Shown here piece by piece: positions 34,431 through 43,547 of a DNA stretch of 64,000 nucleotides. Position 1 is the first letter of the stretch; each line of letters starts with the position of its first letter. The stretch comes from RGIG2134 sp964461115 (GTDB lineage: Bacteria; Cyanobacteriota; Vampirovibrionia; Gastranaerophilales; Gastranaerophilaceae), in contig CAYWSX010000004.1 of assembly GCA_964461115.1 (NCBI GenBank), positions 1 to 64,000 of the forward strand, written 5' to 3'. Under the pieces are notes generated by a model. The model saw only the letters and a program-made list of their open reading frames with translations, did not search any database and had not been told where the DNA came from. The position numbers and the translations under genes are program-made.

Positions 34431-35647
34431 TGGAAAATTTAGTAAATGATTTAACACAAAAAGATGAAGCTAAAGCCTGCGCTGCGGCTAAAACTCTCAT
34501 AAACACAAAAAACTGCGAAGCTTTTAAAAAACTCTGCGACAAATCAGAGTTCTTATTCGATTTTGTCAAAAATAATGTACGAAAACGCTTAAAAAACGCT
34601 GTTACACCGCAGAATTTCAAAAACCTTACCGCTTTTTTTGAGATTTACAATGAAAATTATGCAGATTTATTTATTGAAAGTATATCAAAATATGCGGACG
34701 AAGAATTAACAGATGGCATGTATGAACTGCTTGAAAACGGTTCAGTTTCTCAAAAAACATATGCTGCGAAGTATTTTTCGTACATTCCGGACACAATTGC
34801 TGCCGAATTGCTTGAAAAATATGCATTTTCGGAGGATTTACAACTTGCCGTGAACTCCGCGCAAGCATTGGGGGCAATGAAACAAAAAACTGCCTATGAA
34901 AAGGCAATTGCTATGCTTGACGAAAATGATGACTTTAAAGTTATGCAAAGCGCAAAGTTTTTAGTCTCTTACGGGGACAAAAACGCGGTGCCAAAACTAT
35001 TAAAGACCGTCTCCAAAAGCTCTCTCGGTGAAAATATTGCGGGAGAAATACCTTATTTGATGACAGTTTTAGATATGTTCGAAAAGCAAGATTTCGATGA
35101 TGTTCTGACTTGTTTAGATTTTATTTTGCTGGGTCTTGGCGAAATCCTTCCGCTTTCGAGTGTTTTTGATTATGAGATTTTCGAATGCGTCCAATATTTA
35201 CTGCAAAAAGCCGAAATCGCAGAAAACAGTCACACATCAGCAGTACTTTTGCGCGCATTGGAAAAGTTCTCAATCCTGACAAGCAGTGACGAATATATTT
35301 TTGACGAATCAAAAGATGTAAAGCAAGAAATTCAGGCAATATACGATCTCTTGAATACTCAAGGTCAAGATTTTTGGAAGGCACAGGAGCAAATCGTCCC
35401 GACCGAGCTTGCTCAGTCAAAACAACGCGCCATTTCAGCTTTGGAACTTATCAAAGCTTTAGAAATACAGAGTGCAGAAGGTGCTTTACTTGATTTTACA
35501 AATACGCAAACCGATGAACAGCTCTTGCTTTTGGCTTTAAGCGCCGCAAAAGTTTTAAATATTATTTCAAAGATAAATAGTGCAGAATTTCTTGCAAAAG
35601 TAAGCGACTCTACAGCAAAAGCAATTTCAGCAAGTTATTTTATGTAG
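34430..35647 (+). CDS. HEAT-repeat-like helical protein
   Basis: A 405-residue soluble all-helical protein, starting at the ATG at 34430 because no ribosome site lies upstream and a TATAAT box is only 7 bases away. The middle contains helix-turn-helix pairs of the HEAT kind: SQKTYAAKYFSYIPDTIAAEL, LAVNSAQALGAMKQKTAYEKA and KVMQSAKFLVSYGDKNAVPKL, a period of about 30-35 residues. HEAT proteins serve as protein-binding scaffolds. I find no enzyme motif or membrane segment. It stands opposite sigF and may be involved in the same regulation, but this is only a matter of position. Confidence 0.8.
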   Translation: MENLVNDLTQKDEAKACAAAKTLINTKNCEAFKKLCDKSEFLFDFVKNNVRKRLKNAVTPQNFKNLTAFFEIYNENYADLFIESISKYADEELTDGMYELLENGSVSQKTYAAKYFSYIPDTIAAELLEKYAFSEDLQLAVNSAQALGAMKQKTAYEKAIAMLDENDDFKVMQSAKFLVSYGDKNAVPKLLKTVSKSSLGENIAGEIPYLMTVLDMFEKQDFDDVLTCLDFILLGLGEILPLSSVFDYEIFECVQYLLQKAEIAENSHTSAVLLRALEKFSILTSSDEYIFDESKDVKQEIQAIYDLLNTQGQDFWKAQEQIVPTELAQSKQRAISALELIKALEIQSAEGALLDFTNTQTDEQLLLLALSAAKVLNIISKINSAEFLAKVSDSTAKAISASYFM

Positions 35648-35666
35648 AGTTGCAAGTACACACACT

Positions 35667-35749
35667 GTCATTCTGAACCGAGCATAGCGAGCGTGAAGAA
35701 TCTTTTTTCACATCAATCAAAGATTCTTCGGCTAAAGCCTCAGAATGAC
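35667..35749. repeat. GTCAT palindromic repeat, copy C
   Basis: GTCATTCTGA at 35667 pairs with TCAGAATGAC ending at 35749, and an inner GAAGAATCTT/AAGATTCTTC pair gives a long imperfect hairpin. It fills most of the 111-base gap between the convergent HEAT-like gene and sigA, followed by TTTTTT. It is nearly the same element as at 62596-62677. Confidence 0.85.
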
Positions 35750-35758
35750 GAGTGTTTT

Positions 35759-36760
35759 TTAATCCCCGATATAATTTTTAAGGTTTTTAGACATATTTGC
35801 ATTTCGGCAAAGTTTTTTAAGCTTGCTCAAGGCGCGATTTTCAATTTGTCTGATTCTTTCACGTGAAACATTGTAACGAGCGCCGATTTCCTCAAGAGTT
35901 TTCTTTACTCCGTCATCATCAAGCCCATAGCGCATAATCAAGACATCGCGTTCTTTTTGACTTAATTGGCTTAGCATTTTTCTTACATCAGAGAGCAGGC
36001 TGTCATTAGTAACTTTTGTATCAGGCGAAAGCGTCGACTCATCGACAATTAGGTCGCCAAGCTTTGCTGTGTCGTCTTTGGCCGTCGTCGGACTTTCGAT
36101 ACTGATTGTATCTTGTGCGGATTTAACCAAAGAGGATAGTTTGCTGACAGAAATACCGAGCCTTTGCGCAATATCTTCTCTGGTTGGAGGAACGCCTGTT
36201 TCAGTCGTCAAATCTATTGTTGCTTTTTTTATTTTGCTTAACATTTCAATCATGTGGACAGGCAGACGTATCATTCTTGATTTGTCGGCAATAGCACGCG
36301 TAATCGCCTGTTGAACCCACCAAGTTGCGTATGTAGAGAACTTGTATCCTTTTGAATAATCAAATCTCTCCGCAGCTTTCATAAGCCCCATGTTGCCCTC
36401 TTGAATCAAATCAAGAAATGAAAGACCGCGTCCTATGTATTTTTTGGCAATACTGACAACAAGGCGGAGGTTAGCGTTGATAAGCTTATTTATCGCCTGA
36501 GGATCCTGTTCATCTTTGATTTTTTGAGCAACTTCAGTCTCTTCATCAGGGCTCAAGAGTGGAATTTTACCGATTTGCTGAAGATAAATCTTTACTGAGT
36601 CGTCAGTGTTTATAGATGTTAAATTTTCACCTGTTTTTACGGGCGCAATATTTAAGATAGCTTCCTCGTCGTCCGAGCTGTCCTCAAGCGAACTCAAAGG
36701 TGCTGAACTCTCCTCTGTTTCATTGTTCTCATCTATCATATTTTTAACTTTATGAGCCAT
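35759..36760 (-). CDS. Primary-type RNA polymerase sigma factor (RpoD/SigA)
   Basis: A 333-residue group 1 or group 2 sigma-70 factor. Region 1.2 begins at DDSVKIYLQQIGKIPLL near residue 54; region 2 is INANLRLVVSIAKKYIGRGLSF followed by LIQEGNMGLMKAAERFD and YKFSTYATWWVQQAI; region 3 is LPVHMIEMLSKIKKA; region 4 is LEEIGARYNVSRERIRQIENRAL. The N-terminal region 1.1 is short and acidic. This is the complete vegetative sigma layout, so it is either the housekeeping factor or one of the near-identical group 2 factors found in Cyanobacteria; I do not force the symbol. It is followed by rlmB-like in the opposite order of transcription (rlmB upstream by 18 bases). Confidence 0.93.
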   Translation of the reverse strand: MAHKVKNMIDENNETEESSAPLSSLEDSSDDEEAILNIAPVKTGENLTSINTDDSVKIYLQQIGKIPLLSPDEETEVAQKIKDEQDPQAINKLINANLRLVVSIAKKYIGRGLSFLDLIQEGNMGLMKAAERFDYSKGYKFSTYATWWVQQAITRAIADKSRMIRLPVHMIEMLSKIKKATIDLTTETGVPPTREDIAQRLGISVSKLSSLVKSAQDTISIESPTTAKDDTAKLGDLIVDESTLSPDTKVTNDSLLSDVRKMLSQLSQKERDVLIMRYGLDDDGVKKTLEEIGARYNVSRERIRQIENRALSKLKKLCRNANMSKNLKNYIGD

Positions 36761-36778
36761 GTCAAATCTCCAATTATA

Positions 36779-37540
36779 TTATATATTAAGATTTGATTTT
36801 TGCATAATTTGCCGTACTGCTTCATATATGATAATACTTGCTGCGTTTGCTACATTAAGCGAATTAAACTCGTTAAACATCGGGATTTTCACTAAAAAAT
36901 CCGCCTGTTTCACTAAAGTTTTTGATACCCCTGAATGTTCTGCTCCCATAATAACGGCAAAATTCATGTCTGTAAAATCAACTTCAAAGTAATTATCTTT
37001 GCCATCTGCCTCTGCCGCAATTACCCAAAAGTCGGAATTCTTTAACTTCTCAATTGTATTTTGTAGGCTATTAACTTTTATGATGTCTATGTAGTTAATA
37101 GCTCCCGCCGAAGTCTTTTCAACCGTTGCAGAACAGAGTGTTGAGCGTCTTTGTGAGATTATTACCGCATCAAAACCCGCGCAAACTGATGTTCTTATAA
37201 TAGCACCTAAATTATGGGGATCTTCAACCCCATCAAGCACCATAACCTTTTTATATTTATTTTTCGGCTCTTTATCCAGAAACTCATCCAAATCCTGATA
37301 CTCAATTGGCGAAACATACGCAATGACACCCTGATGATTGAAGTCTTTAAATTGAATAAACTTCTCTTTCGGAACAAATTGGAACAAATAGCCTTTTTCT
37401 TTAGCAAGATTCACAATATCGTCAATTTTAGGGTCTTTATTCATACCTTTTGACATGACTATTTTGTTTATGTTTCGCGTGGAATTTTTCAAAAGTTCCA
37501 AAACCGCATTTTTTCCGTATACAATATTTTGATTTTCCAT
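36779..37540 (-). CDS. 23S rRNA (guanosine-2'-O-)-methyltransferase, RlmB/TrmH family
   Basis: A 253-residue SpoU-type methyltransferase that adds a 2'-O-methyl group to a G of 23S rRNA or, less likely, tRNA. The N-terminal substrate-binding domain begins VYGKNAVLELLKNSTRNINKI. The knot-forming SAM-binding part contains VMVLDGVEDPHNLGAIIRTS (about 95-114), then VIMGAEHSGVSKTLVKQAD, and the last motif MFNEFNSLNVANAASIIIYE, which are the three SpoU motifs. It is 18 bases upstream of sigA on the same strand, so the two may be co-transcribed. The gap 37541-37643 holds the divergent promoters; a TATAAT at 37601-37606 is the likely -10 of the pilM gene. Confidence 0.92.
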   Translation of the reverse strand: MENQNIVYGKNAVLELLKNSTRNINKIVMSKGMNKDPKIDDIVNLAKEKGYLFQFVPKEKFIQFKDFNHQGVIAYVSPIEYQDLDEFLDKEPKNKYKKVMVLDGVEDPHNLGAIIRTSVCAGFDAVIISQRRSTLCSATVEKTSAGAINYIDIIKVNSLQNTIEKLKNSDFWVIAAEADGKDNYFEVDFTDMNFAVIMGAEHSGVSKTLVKQADFLVKIPMFNEFNSLNVANAASIIIYEAVRQIMQKSNLNI

Positions 37541-37643
37541 TAAATTATCCTATATTAGTATTAAGTTTTTTTACGATATATGTATTATAATATATTATTG
37601 TATAATAAAGTTACGGAAATAGTAGAAAACTATAGTTGGATAG

Positions 37644-39359
37644 ATGTTTGAAAATATACTCTCAAAATTAAATTCTGAGTCTAAAGAATTCGTAGGGATT
37701 TCGCTGAATTCCAGCGGAACGCTTGAAGTTATTCAAACAAGCCGTGTTGACGGTATGGTTAAGAAATACATCAACCGTTTTGTAAATTACAATGCAATCA
37801 CACGCGAAATCGAGAACTATGATGAGCTTAAACTTGCAATTGAAAGTGCTTTTGACGATTTAAACATATCTAAAAATTCCAATGTAACTATTTCTCTTCC
37901 AAATGTTCTTTTTGGTATAGCCAGCTACCCTGACATGCTTCAGAATGAAGATGTTACCAATGCGCTTACGTCAGAAGTTGAAGAATCTTATATTTTTAAA
38001 CGCGAAGACCCTGTAATCAGCTGGTCTAAAATAGATATTGACGGAGAAGGTCAGCAAAAAGTTGCATACAGCGCAATTCAGGATTCTGCTGTAAGAGAAT
38101 TGAAAACTATATTCCAAGAAATAGGTTCAAACCTGATTTCTATCCAAAACAACACATCTACCCTGCTTAAAGGGCTAGAATTCGGTGAATGTCTTGATGA
38201 ATTTACAAAAGACAAGCAGCCTTGGAACATTGTTTTAATTTCGGCAACAAGTTACTCTATTCTTAATTTTACCGGCGATAAATTAAACGCATATTACGAA
38301 GAACCGCTTGCTGTCAAATCATTTAACGACGAAGAGGTTTATGTTGCAGTAGGTTCAATGGCAGCAGCAGCAATGAGCAACTATCCTTCGCAAAAAAGTG
38401 TTATTATTTCGGATACAGATGAAATTTCCGCACAGATTATGGCACAACAACTCGGCGCTTCGGCATTTGTTGAGCAAAACAAGTATCAGCAGAAACCACC
38501 TGTTGAGATAGATCTTAATATCCTACCCGGGCTTATACCTCAAATTTCACTCACAGCAGTTGGAGCGTCAGTAGATCATTTTGAAGACAAATTTATAAAA
38601 TTCAACTATCTTGCGGTTAAAGAAGGTGTCTCAAAGCTGGATTCAGGCGATTTACTAACAATCGGCGATTACAGTATTGAACTGACAAAGGATAAAGTCA
38701 CCAAGATTGCAGGAATATTCTGCGCAATAGCCGCAGTAATCTTCGGAATATTTTATTTCATATTCAGTTCAACTGTTGCCAAAGAAGAGAGTCAGCTTCA
38801 AGAGTTACAGGCAGAAGAAGCTAAACTTCAAGAAGAATTAAAAAACAATAATGCTCAGCCGGCAGGAGCAAATATCGCCACTACAATTGACAATATTGTC
38901 AAATCAAATCGCAAGAAAATGCTTTATTACGATGCGCTATCATACGGCATCCCTGAAAAATTATGGATAACATATTTTTATGCAGGGGACGGAAATGCAA
39001 TCGCAATCGACGGTATAGCCGCAGACAGCAGCGATATTGCATCATTCCTAAAAGGAATACGAGAAGTTGCAGGCGAATCTGAAGTATCTGTAAGTAAGCT
39101 GCAAATCAACGGTGACGATGATATATTAGGGTTGAATTCCGGCGGGCCTGAACTATATTCTTTTGAGCTTTCAAACCAAGCCTATAAAACTGTGCTTGAA
39201 GCAAAACAAAATCCTGAAAACGCACAAAATGCTTCAAATCAACCACAGCAGAATCAACCTGTCCAAAATCAACAAAGCCAACAACAGCAGCCGCCTGCGA
39301 ACAATAATATTCCGCCGGCTAATATGCCTTCTACACAACCGCCTCTGATTAAAGGCTAA
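37644..39359 (+). CDS. PilM-PilN fusion-like type IV pilus assembly protein
   Basis: A 571-residue protein that seems to fuse two type IV pilus parts. Residues 1 to about 290 have the PilM actin-like layout (FVGISLNSSGTLEVI at the start, NVTISLPNVLFGIASYP, and a long nucleotide-binding half), with TLLKGL in the middle. A single membrane segment follows (KIAGIFCAIAAVIFGIFYFIF, about 352-372), then a coiled coil (EESQLQELQAEEAKLQEEL) and a PilN-like beta domain (IDNIVKSNRKKMLYY, then LWITYFYAGDG). The C-terminus is a glutamine-, asparagine- and proline-rich tail of about 60 residues. Normal PilM and PilN are separate genes. The PilO-like gene follows after 13 bases. Confidence 0.75.
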   Translation: MFENILSKLNSESKEFVGISLNSSGTLEVIQTSRVDGMVKKYINRFVNYNAITREIENYDELKLAIESAFDDLNISKNSNVTISLPNVLFGIASYPDMLQNEDVTNALTSEVEESYIFKREDPVISWSKIDIDGEGQQKVAYSAIQDSAVRELKTIFQEIGSNLISIQNNTSTLLKGLEFGECLDEFTKDKQPWNIVLISATSYSILNFTGDKLNAYYEEPLAVKSFNDEEVYVAVGSMAAAAMSNYPSQKSVIISDTDEISAQIMAQQLGASAFVEQNKYQQKPPVEIDLNILPGLIPQISLTAVGASVDHFEDKFIKFNYLAVKEGVSKLDSGDLLTIGDYSIELTKDKVTKIAGIFCAIAAVIFGIFYFIFSSTVAKEESQLQELQAEEAKLQEELKNNNAQPAGANIATTIDNIVKSNRKKMLYYDALSYGIPEKLWITYFYAGDGNAIAIDGIAADSSDIASFLKGIREVAGESEVSVSKLQINGDDDILGLNSGGPELYSFELSNQAYKTVLEAKQNPENAQNASNQPQQNQPVQNQQSQQQQPPANNNIPPANMPSTQPPLIKG

Positions 39360-39372
39360 GGAGAATTTAATC

Positions 39373-39936
39373 TTGCAAAACATACTGAAAAAATACATTA
39401 TATACATTGCCGTTATGGTTCTTGTCGTAATTTTCGGCTTTTACAAGACTATTCCGCTTATCGGAGAGGCATTTTCAAAGGCAGAGGAAATTAAATCTAA
39501 ACAAGAATCTGTTGCAGATTTAAATAAAAATATTGAAATTGCAAAGAAAAACAATATAGAAGCAATGAAATCGGAACCTGACACAAAATTAATTTTTCAG
39601 CCTCAAGTTCAATCTCAAGAACCTATGGTAGCATTCAGTGAAATGCTCGATACTGTCTTAGAGCTTGCAAAAGAATCAGGGCTTAAAATAAAAACAATTG
39701 AGTTTAAAGATATTCCCGAAAGCGATCCCGTTAAGCAAAACCATGCTTCTACACACAATGCGGCAATGCTCAATACACAACTCATAGGAACTTATACGGA
39801 ATTACAGACATTCTTGAGAGAAGTCTACCGTTATCAATATTTAATCGGCATCCAGAAAGTTGAAATCACGCCGTATGAGCGCGATAAAAAGATTTTAATT
39901 ATTGATTTGTCATTGGCGTTGTATTCAAAAAAATAA
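39373..39936 (+). CDS. pilO: PilO-like type IV pilus inner-membrane protein
   Basis: A 187-residue protein with one N-terminal membrane segment (YIIYIAVMVLVVIFGFYKTIPLI), then a coiled-coil (EIKSKQESVADLNKNIEI) and a beta-rich periplasmic domain, the architecture of PilO. The domain includes FSEMLDTVLELAKESGLKIKTIEF and the terminal stretch LQTFLREVYRYQYLIGI that resembles PilO. It starts with TTG at 39373, with AAGGAG just upstream (39359-39364), and follows the PilM-PilN gene by 13 bases. PilN-PilO pairs line up the pilus platform. No pilQ or pilP is found next to it. Confidence 0.8.
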   Translation: MQNILKKYIIYIAVMVLVVIFGFYKTIPLIGEAFSKAEEIKSKQESVADLNKNIEIAKKNNIEAMKSEPDTKLIFQPQVQSQEPMVAFSEMLDTVLELAKESGLKIKTIEFKDIPESDPVKQNHASTHNAAMLNTQLIGTYTELQTFLREVYRYQYLIGIQKVEITPYERDKKILIIDLSLALYSKK

Positions 39937-39995
39937 TTTACGATTCTCTCTTTTTTTTGAGGTAAAATATTTTTACAGAGGAGAGAATATAGAAA

Positions 39996-41297
39996 ATGAA
40001 CGAACTAAGAAATAAAGACGATCAATATAAAGAATACTTAAGATATAAACACCCAAAGCAAAAAAACGGATTCAGAAACTCGGTTTTTTCAGTTTTTGGA
40101 GTAGCAATTATAGGCTTCATATGCGCATTTGTTTTTTATAATGTGCTTATGATTCATCCGAGAGTAAACACTGACGGAAGCATAGATGTTCCGTTCTGGC
40201 AACGGTTTGTTAAAAAAGAGAAAAAAGGTTTCAATATCCCGTTTTTCAATAAAAAGCAAAATATACTGGTTCTCGGTGTTGATTCAAACGGAGCAAATGC
40301 AGATAAATTTAAAGGAACTCGTTCGGATACAATTTTACTTGTAAATATTAATCCTGCTGAGCACTCTATCAACGCAATATCCATCCCTCGCGACAGCAAA
40401 GTTTATCTTGCAGATGATAAAGGCGTTCAAAAAATTAATCATGCGCACGCTTTAGGCGGGATAGAACTTACCAAAAAGACCGTAGAAGAAACATTGGGCG
40501 TCAAAGTAGACAGATATATAGTAATTAACACTGAAGGTGTGAGGAAACTCGTAGATACGCTGGGCGGTATTCCTGTTTATGTTGAAAAACCGCTTAACTA
40601 CGATGATTATTCCGGCGGACTGCATATTCACCTTTCAAAAGGTGTTCACAAACTTAACGGAGAACAAGCAGAAGGATTTTTGAGGTTCAGACATGACGGA
40701 TTGGGCGATATTGGAAGAACCTCTCGTCAGCAGTGGTTCTTAAAGAGCTTACTGGATACTTTGCAATCACCTGCGATTATTCCTAAAATTCCTGAAGCTC
40801 TGAAATTAGCCAGCGGTTATACAAAAACAGACATGACGCTTTATGAATTGTCACATTTAGCAGCAATGACAAGAGATATCGATATGGATTCGGTTGAAGT
40901 GGCTACACTCCCGGGCAAACCATCATCTAAAGGCTACATAAGCTACTGGATTTTAGACCCTGAAAAAACCCAAGAAGTTGTAGACAGACTTATATACAGG
41001 GTAAAATCGGAACCTGCAGGAAAATTAACCGCAGGGATTATGTATAGCAGTAAAAAAGAAGAAGAGGCAATGCAGGTCAAAGATATGCTTGAAGAATTCG
41101 GATACAGCGTAAACTGTGTCGGCAGAGGAAAAGTACCTCATTCTCAAATTATTGCCCACAAACAGGAAGTTTCAAACGAAATGATTTCAAGACTAAAAAG
41201 AAAAATCCCGGAAATCAGAAGAATGCAGTTTGTATACGATCCGAACCGAAACTATTGCGTACAAAGTGATTTTACTATAATTTTATCTGACAACTAA
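39996..41297 (+). CDS. LytR-CpsA-Psr (LCP) family protein with C-terminal LytR_C domain
   Basis: A 433-residue membrane-bound glycopolymer ligase-like protein. A short cytoplasmic start, then one membrane segment (FSVFGVAIIGFICAFVFYNVL, about 30-50). The LCP domain has FNKKQNILVLGVDS, SDTILLVNINPAEHSINAISIPRDS near residues 110-134, INHAHALGG, and FLRFRHDGLGDIGRTSRQQWFLKSLLD near 228-254, with the arginines that bind lipid-phosphate. The C-terminal about 100 residues (LTAGIMYSSKKEEEAMQVKDM) are LytR_C. Such enzymes attach teichoic acids, capsule or other polymers to the cell envelope. It is transcribed after pilO, 59 bases apart, with AGAGGAG before the ATG. Confidence 0.92.
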   Translation: MNELRNKDDQYKEYLRYKHPKQKNGFRNSVFSVFGVAIIGFICAFVFYNVLMIHPRVNTDGSIDVPFWQRFVKKEKKGFNIPFFNKKQNILVLGVDSNGANADKFKGTRSDTILLVNINPAEHSINAISIPRDSKVYLADDKGVQKINHAHALGGIELTKKTVEETLGVKVDRYIVINTEGVRKLVDTLGGIPVYVEKPLNYDDYSGGLHIHLSKGVHKLNGEQAEGFLRFRHDGLGDIGRTSRQQWFLKSLLDTLQSPAIIPKIPEALKLASGYTKTDMTLYELSHLAAMTRDIDMDSVEVATLPGKPSSKGYISYWILDPEKTQEVVDRLIYRVKSEPAGKLTAGIMYSSKKEEEAMQVKDMLEEFGYSVNCVGRGKVPHSQIIAHKQEVSNEMISRLKRKIPEIRRMQFVYDPNRNYCVQSDFTIILSDN

Positions 41298-41316
41298 ACG
41301 GAGGCAGTGACGCTAT

Positions 41317-41967
41317 ATGATTAAAGAGATAACAGAACGCGCAAGCCGCAGAAACTATCTTGAAAAGAAAATTCCCGACTGTGATATCAAAACAATACTG
41401 GAAGCGGGTCGTCTGGCACCCTCTTGGATGAATGTTCAATCCTGGCATTTTATAAGTGTAAGCAATGAAGAGACAAAAACCCTTTTGTCCGAACTTTCTT
41501 TCGGCCAGCCGCATGTTAAATCGGCTTCGCACGTTATTGTGTGCCTTGCGGACACAACCGCCTGGGACGCGGAAAAATTCCGTAAAGTTCTTCAGGCACG
41601 CGGAACCGCTGATGAGCAAATTGATGCACTTTTTGAAAATCCTGTGCTTTATCCTAAAATTAAAGGGGAAGAAAAAGTTTTGCTGCGCACGGTTGAGCAA
41701 TGCACTTACCCCATGGCCTATATGAATCTGGAAGCCGAAAATCTGGGTATAGCGTCCTGCATTATCGGAGCGATAGGCAACGAACTTACAGAAAGTAATA
41801 ATGAAACCTACCTCAAAGTGCGCGAAAGATTGAATATACCTGAGAGAATGTACTTAATGGCAATGATTACACTCGGCTATGACGCAAAACCGGAAAGAAA
41901 TATAAAGCGAATAAGAAAACCGTTTGATGAAGTCATTTCAAAAGAAAGTTTCGGTGAAAAGTTTTAA
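41317..41967 (+). CDS. Nitroreductase-family flavoprotein
   Basis: A 216-residue FMN-dependent nitroreductase-fold protein. The N-terminus EITERASRRNYLEKKIPD is the classical nitroreductase phosphate-contact motif (R-S-x-R-x-F type). AGRLAPSWMNVQSWHFISV around residues 30-48 and the later GIASCIIGAIGNE and MAMITLGYDAKPER are typical. These enzymes use NAD(P)H to reduce nitro compounds, quinones or flavins, and are often linked to redox defence. It follows the LCP gene by 19 bases with GGAGG in front, so it may be read from the same transcript. The 3' end overlaps the convergent gene by 4 bases. Confidence 0.9.
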   Translation: MIKEITERASRRNYLEKKIPDCDIKTILEAGRLAPSWMNVQSWHFISVSNEETKTLLSELSFGQPHVKSASHVIVCLADTTAWDAEKFRKVLQARGTADEQIDALFENPVLYPKIKGEEKVLLRTVEQCTYPMAYMNLEAENLGIASCIIGAIGNELTESNNETYLKVRERLNIPERMYLMAMITLGYDAKPERNIKRIRKPFDEVISKESFGEKF

Positions 41968-43427
41968 GCAGCTTGCTTAGGCTGCGGTACTTGCTTAGGC
42001 TGGCTCATGCTATTTTTGTATTGATTTAATACATCAACCCATCCTTCCACAATCTCGACATCGTCTTTCAACACTTCACGCGGAAGCCCTGCGTGATGTA
42101 TCTTTGGCAGAAGATAATCAACATCATATCGAACAGGTTCATCTTTCATATCATCTGTATCGTTACAAACAAAAACCTGCTTTCCGTTTTTACCTGTTTC
42201 AAGACCAATAATCGTTATTTCATGACCATTCACAACTTTATTTGTGCTATCGGTATGAGTATAACCAACAACAACATTTTCACCAATTTTTAACGCATCA
42301 GATATGTGTTTCAATGTATTTTCCTGTGGACACTCATATCCGACCAAGCGACCTTCTTCATCCAGTACCTGATAAGTTACAGAAATTTTATTACGCCCTT
42401 CTGCTATCACTTCAGCAAGATTTTTTTCAATATCGGTTAAACCTCTGTTGTCCGCATTGAACGCACCGGTTCTGATGTCTGTAATGGTATTGTAGGTCTG
42501 CTGTGAACCTATGTTCATGAATGTTGACTGCATAAGTACATCCATAGGACTGCGTTCACCTTTATCTCTGTATGACGACTGAATACGAGCGCGAATAATC
42601 GCGTTTCTGTCAGGCGCCATATCAACAATCACATTATCCCAATCAAGCTGCTTGCGCGGTACATGAAAAGCATCCAAAAGCCACATTGCGTCTACTGCGC
42701 TTGGCGCAACATCAGACACTTTGATCTTCTTTTCAACTGACATTTTTTCAGAACTTAGCCCTTCAGCAATTCTTGCATATTCGGCAGGATTTTTGTGCGC
42801 AAGATTAAATTGTATACTCGCAGCTACACAGGAACTTGAAACCACATCCAGCAGAGATTTCATATCTGCTCTTGATGCAGGTTCTTTAGCGCCCTGCTTA
42901 TGCAAGTCCAAATAATTTGTTCCCCCCGACAGCCCATAAGCGGCGGAATTATCTAAGAGTTCTTTTTCAACAGGCGCAGGAATGTCACCAAACTTTTGCG
43001 TAATTGTGAACGGATTTTCAATGGCAGTAATCACATCTTTCAAAAGAGTTTTTTCATCCAAACCTTGCATTCGTTTATTTTTAATAATGTTGTATAAATT
43101 ATCTAAGGTTGTCGATTTATCATTGGAATCTGTACTTAATAGGCGTCCGTTTTTCAATAGAACATTGAGTTTTGCTCTGGTCTTCGGCTCCAATGCATTT
43201 GAAATTTCTGCGAATTTTTTTTGTTCATCAGGCGTTCGTAAGGTCGTGTTAAGGTTTATATTCTGTACATTCCCGAACGAAACATGTGAAAAACCACCGA
43301 ATTGCGGGACAGATACATGTTTTGCCGAAGAACTTCTTTCTTGTACAGGCGCGCTCTCATTGATATCGGCTTGTTTTACACCGACAGATTGATGTATTTT
43401 ATTCATCATATTGAGATTATTAATCAA
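41964..43427 (-). CDS. Probable cysteine peptidase-like protein with FG-type leader
   Basis: A 487-residue protein with no signal peptide or membrane segment. The first 50 residues are polar and include PQFGGFSHVSFGN (about 41-53), two copies of the F-G pattern seen in other proteins here. The core carries features of a papain-like enzyme: a nucleophile-like Cys in SSSCVAASIQFNLA near residue 200, a His in VVNGHEITIIGLE near 401, and an Asn/Asp in VFVCNDTDD near 421, in the order Cys-His-Asn/Asp. No close family comes to mind and I have not proven catalysis. The last residues are Q-P rich (PKQVPQPKQAA). It diverges from the TOPRIM gene over a 120-base gap. Confidence 0.7.
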   Translation of the reverse strand: MINNLNMMNKIHQSVGVKQADINESAPVQERSSSAKHVSVPQFGGFSHVSFGNVQNINLNTTLRTPDEQKKFAEISNALEPKTRAKLNVLLKNGRLLSTDSNDKSTTLDNLYNIIKNKRMQGLDEKTLLKDVITAIENPFTITQKFGDIPAPVEKELLDNSAAYGLSGGTNYLDLHKQGAKEPASRADMKSLLDVVSSSCVAASIQFNLAHKNPAEYARIAEGLSSEKMSVEKKIKVSDVAPSAVDAMWLLDAFHVPRKQLDWDNVIVDMAPDRNAIIRARIQSSYRDKGERSPMDVLMQSTFMNIGSQQTYNTITDIRTGAFNADNRGLTDIEKNLAEVIAEGRNKISVTYQVLDEEGRLVGYECPQENTLKHISDALKIGENVVVGYTHTDSTNKVVNGHEITIIGLETGKNGKQVFVCNDTDDMKDEPVRYDVDYLLPKIHHAGLPREVLKDDVEIVEGWVDVLNQYKNSMSQPKQVPQPKQAA

Positions 43428-43547
43428 AATTCGCCTTACACTATATAACCTTACCTGTATTAATAAAACTACAAATATTTTAAAAGTTGCCCGATTTAGT
43501 GTATATTTAACTTATTATTTACAATTATTTAGAATTAAGGAAAAGCT

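Noticed and set aside
35667..35749. Simple terminator for the HEAT-like gene and sigA
   Set aside because: Although it can fold and is followed by T, the same sequence is at 62596-62677, so it is better described as a dispersed repeat that may also terminate.
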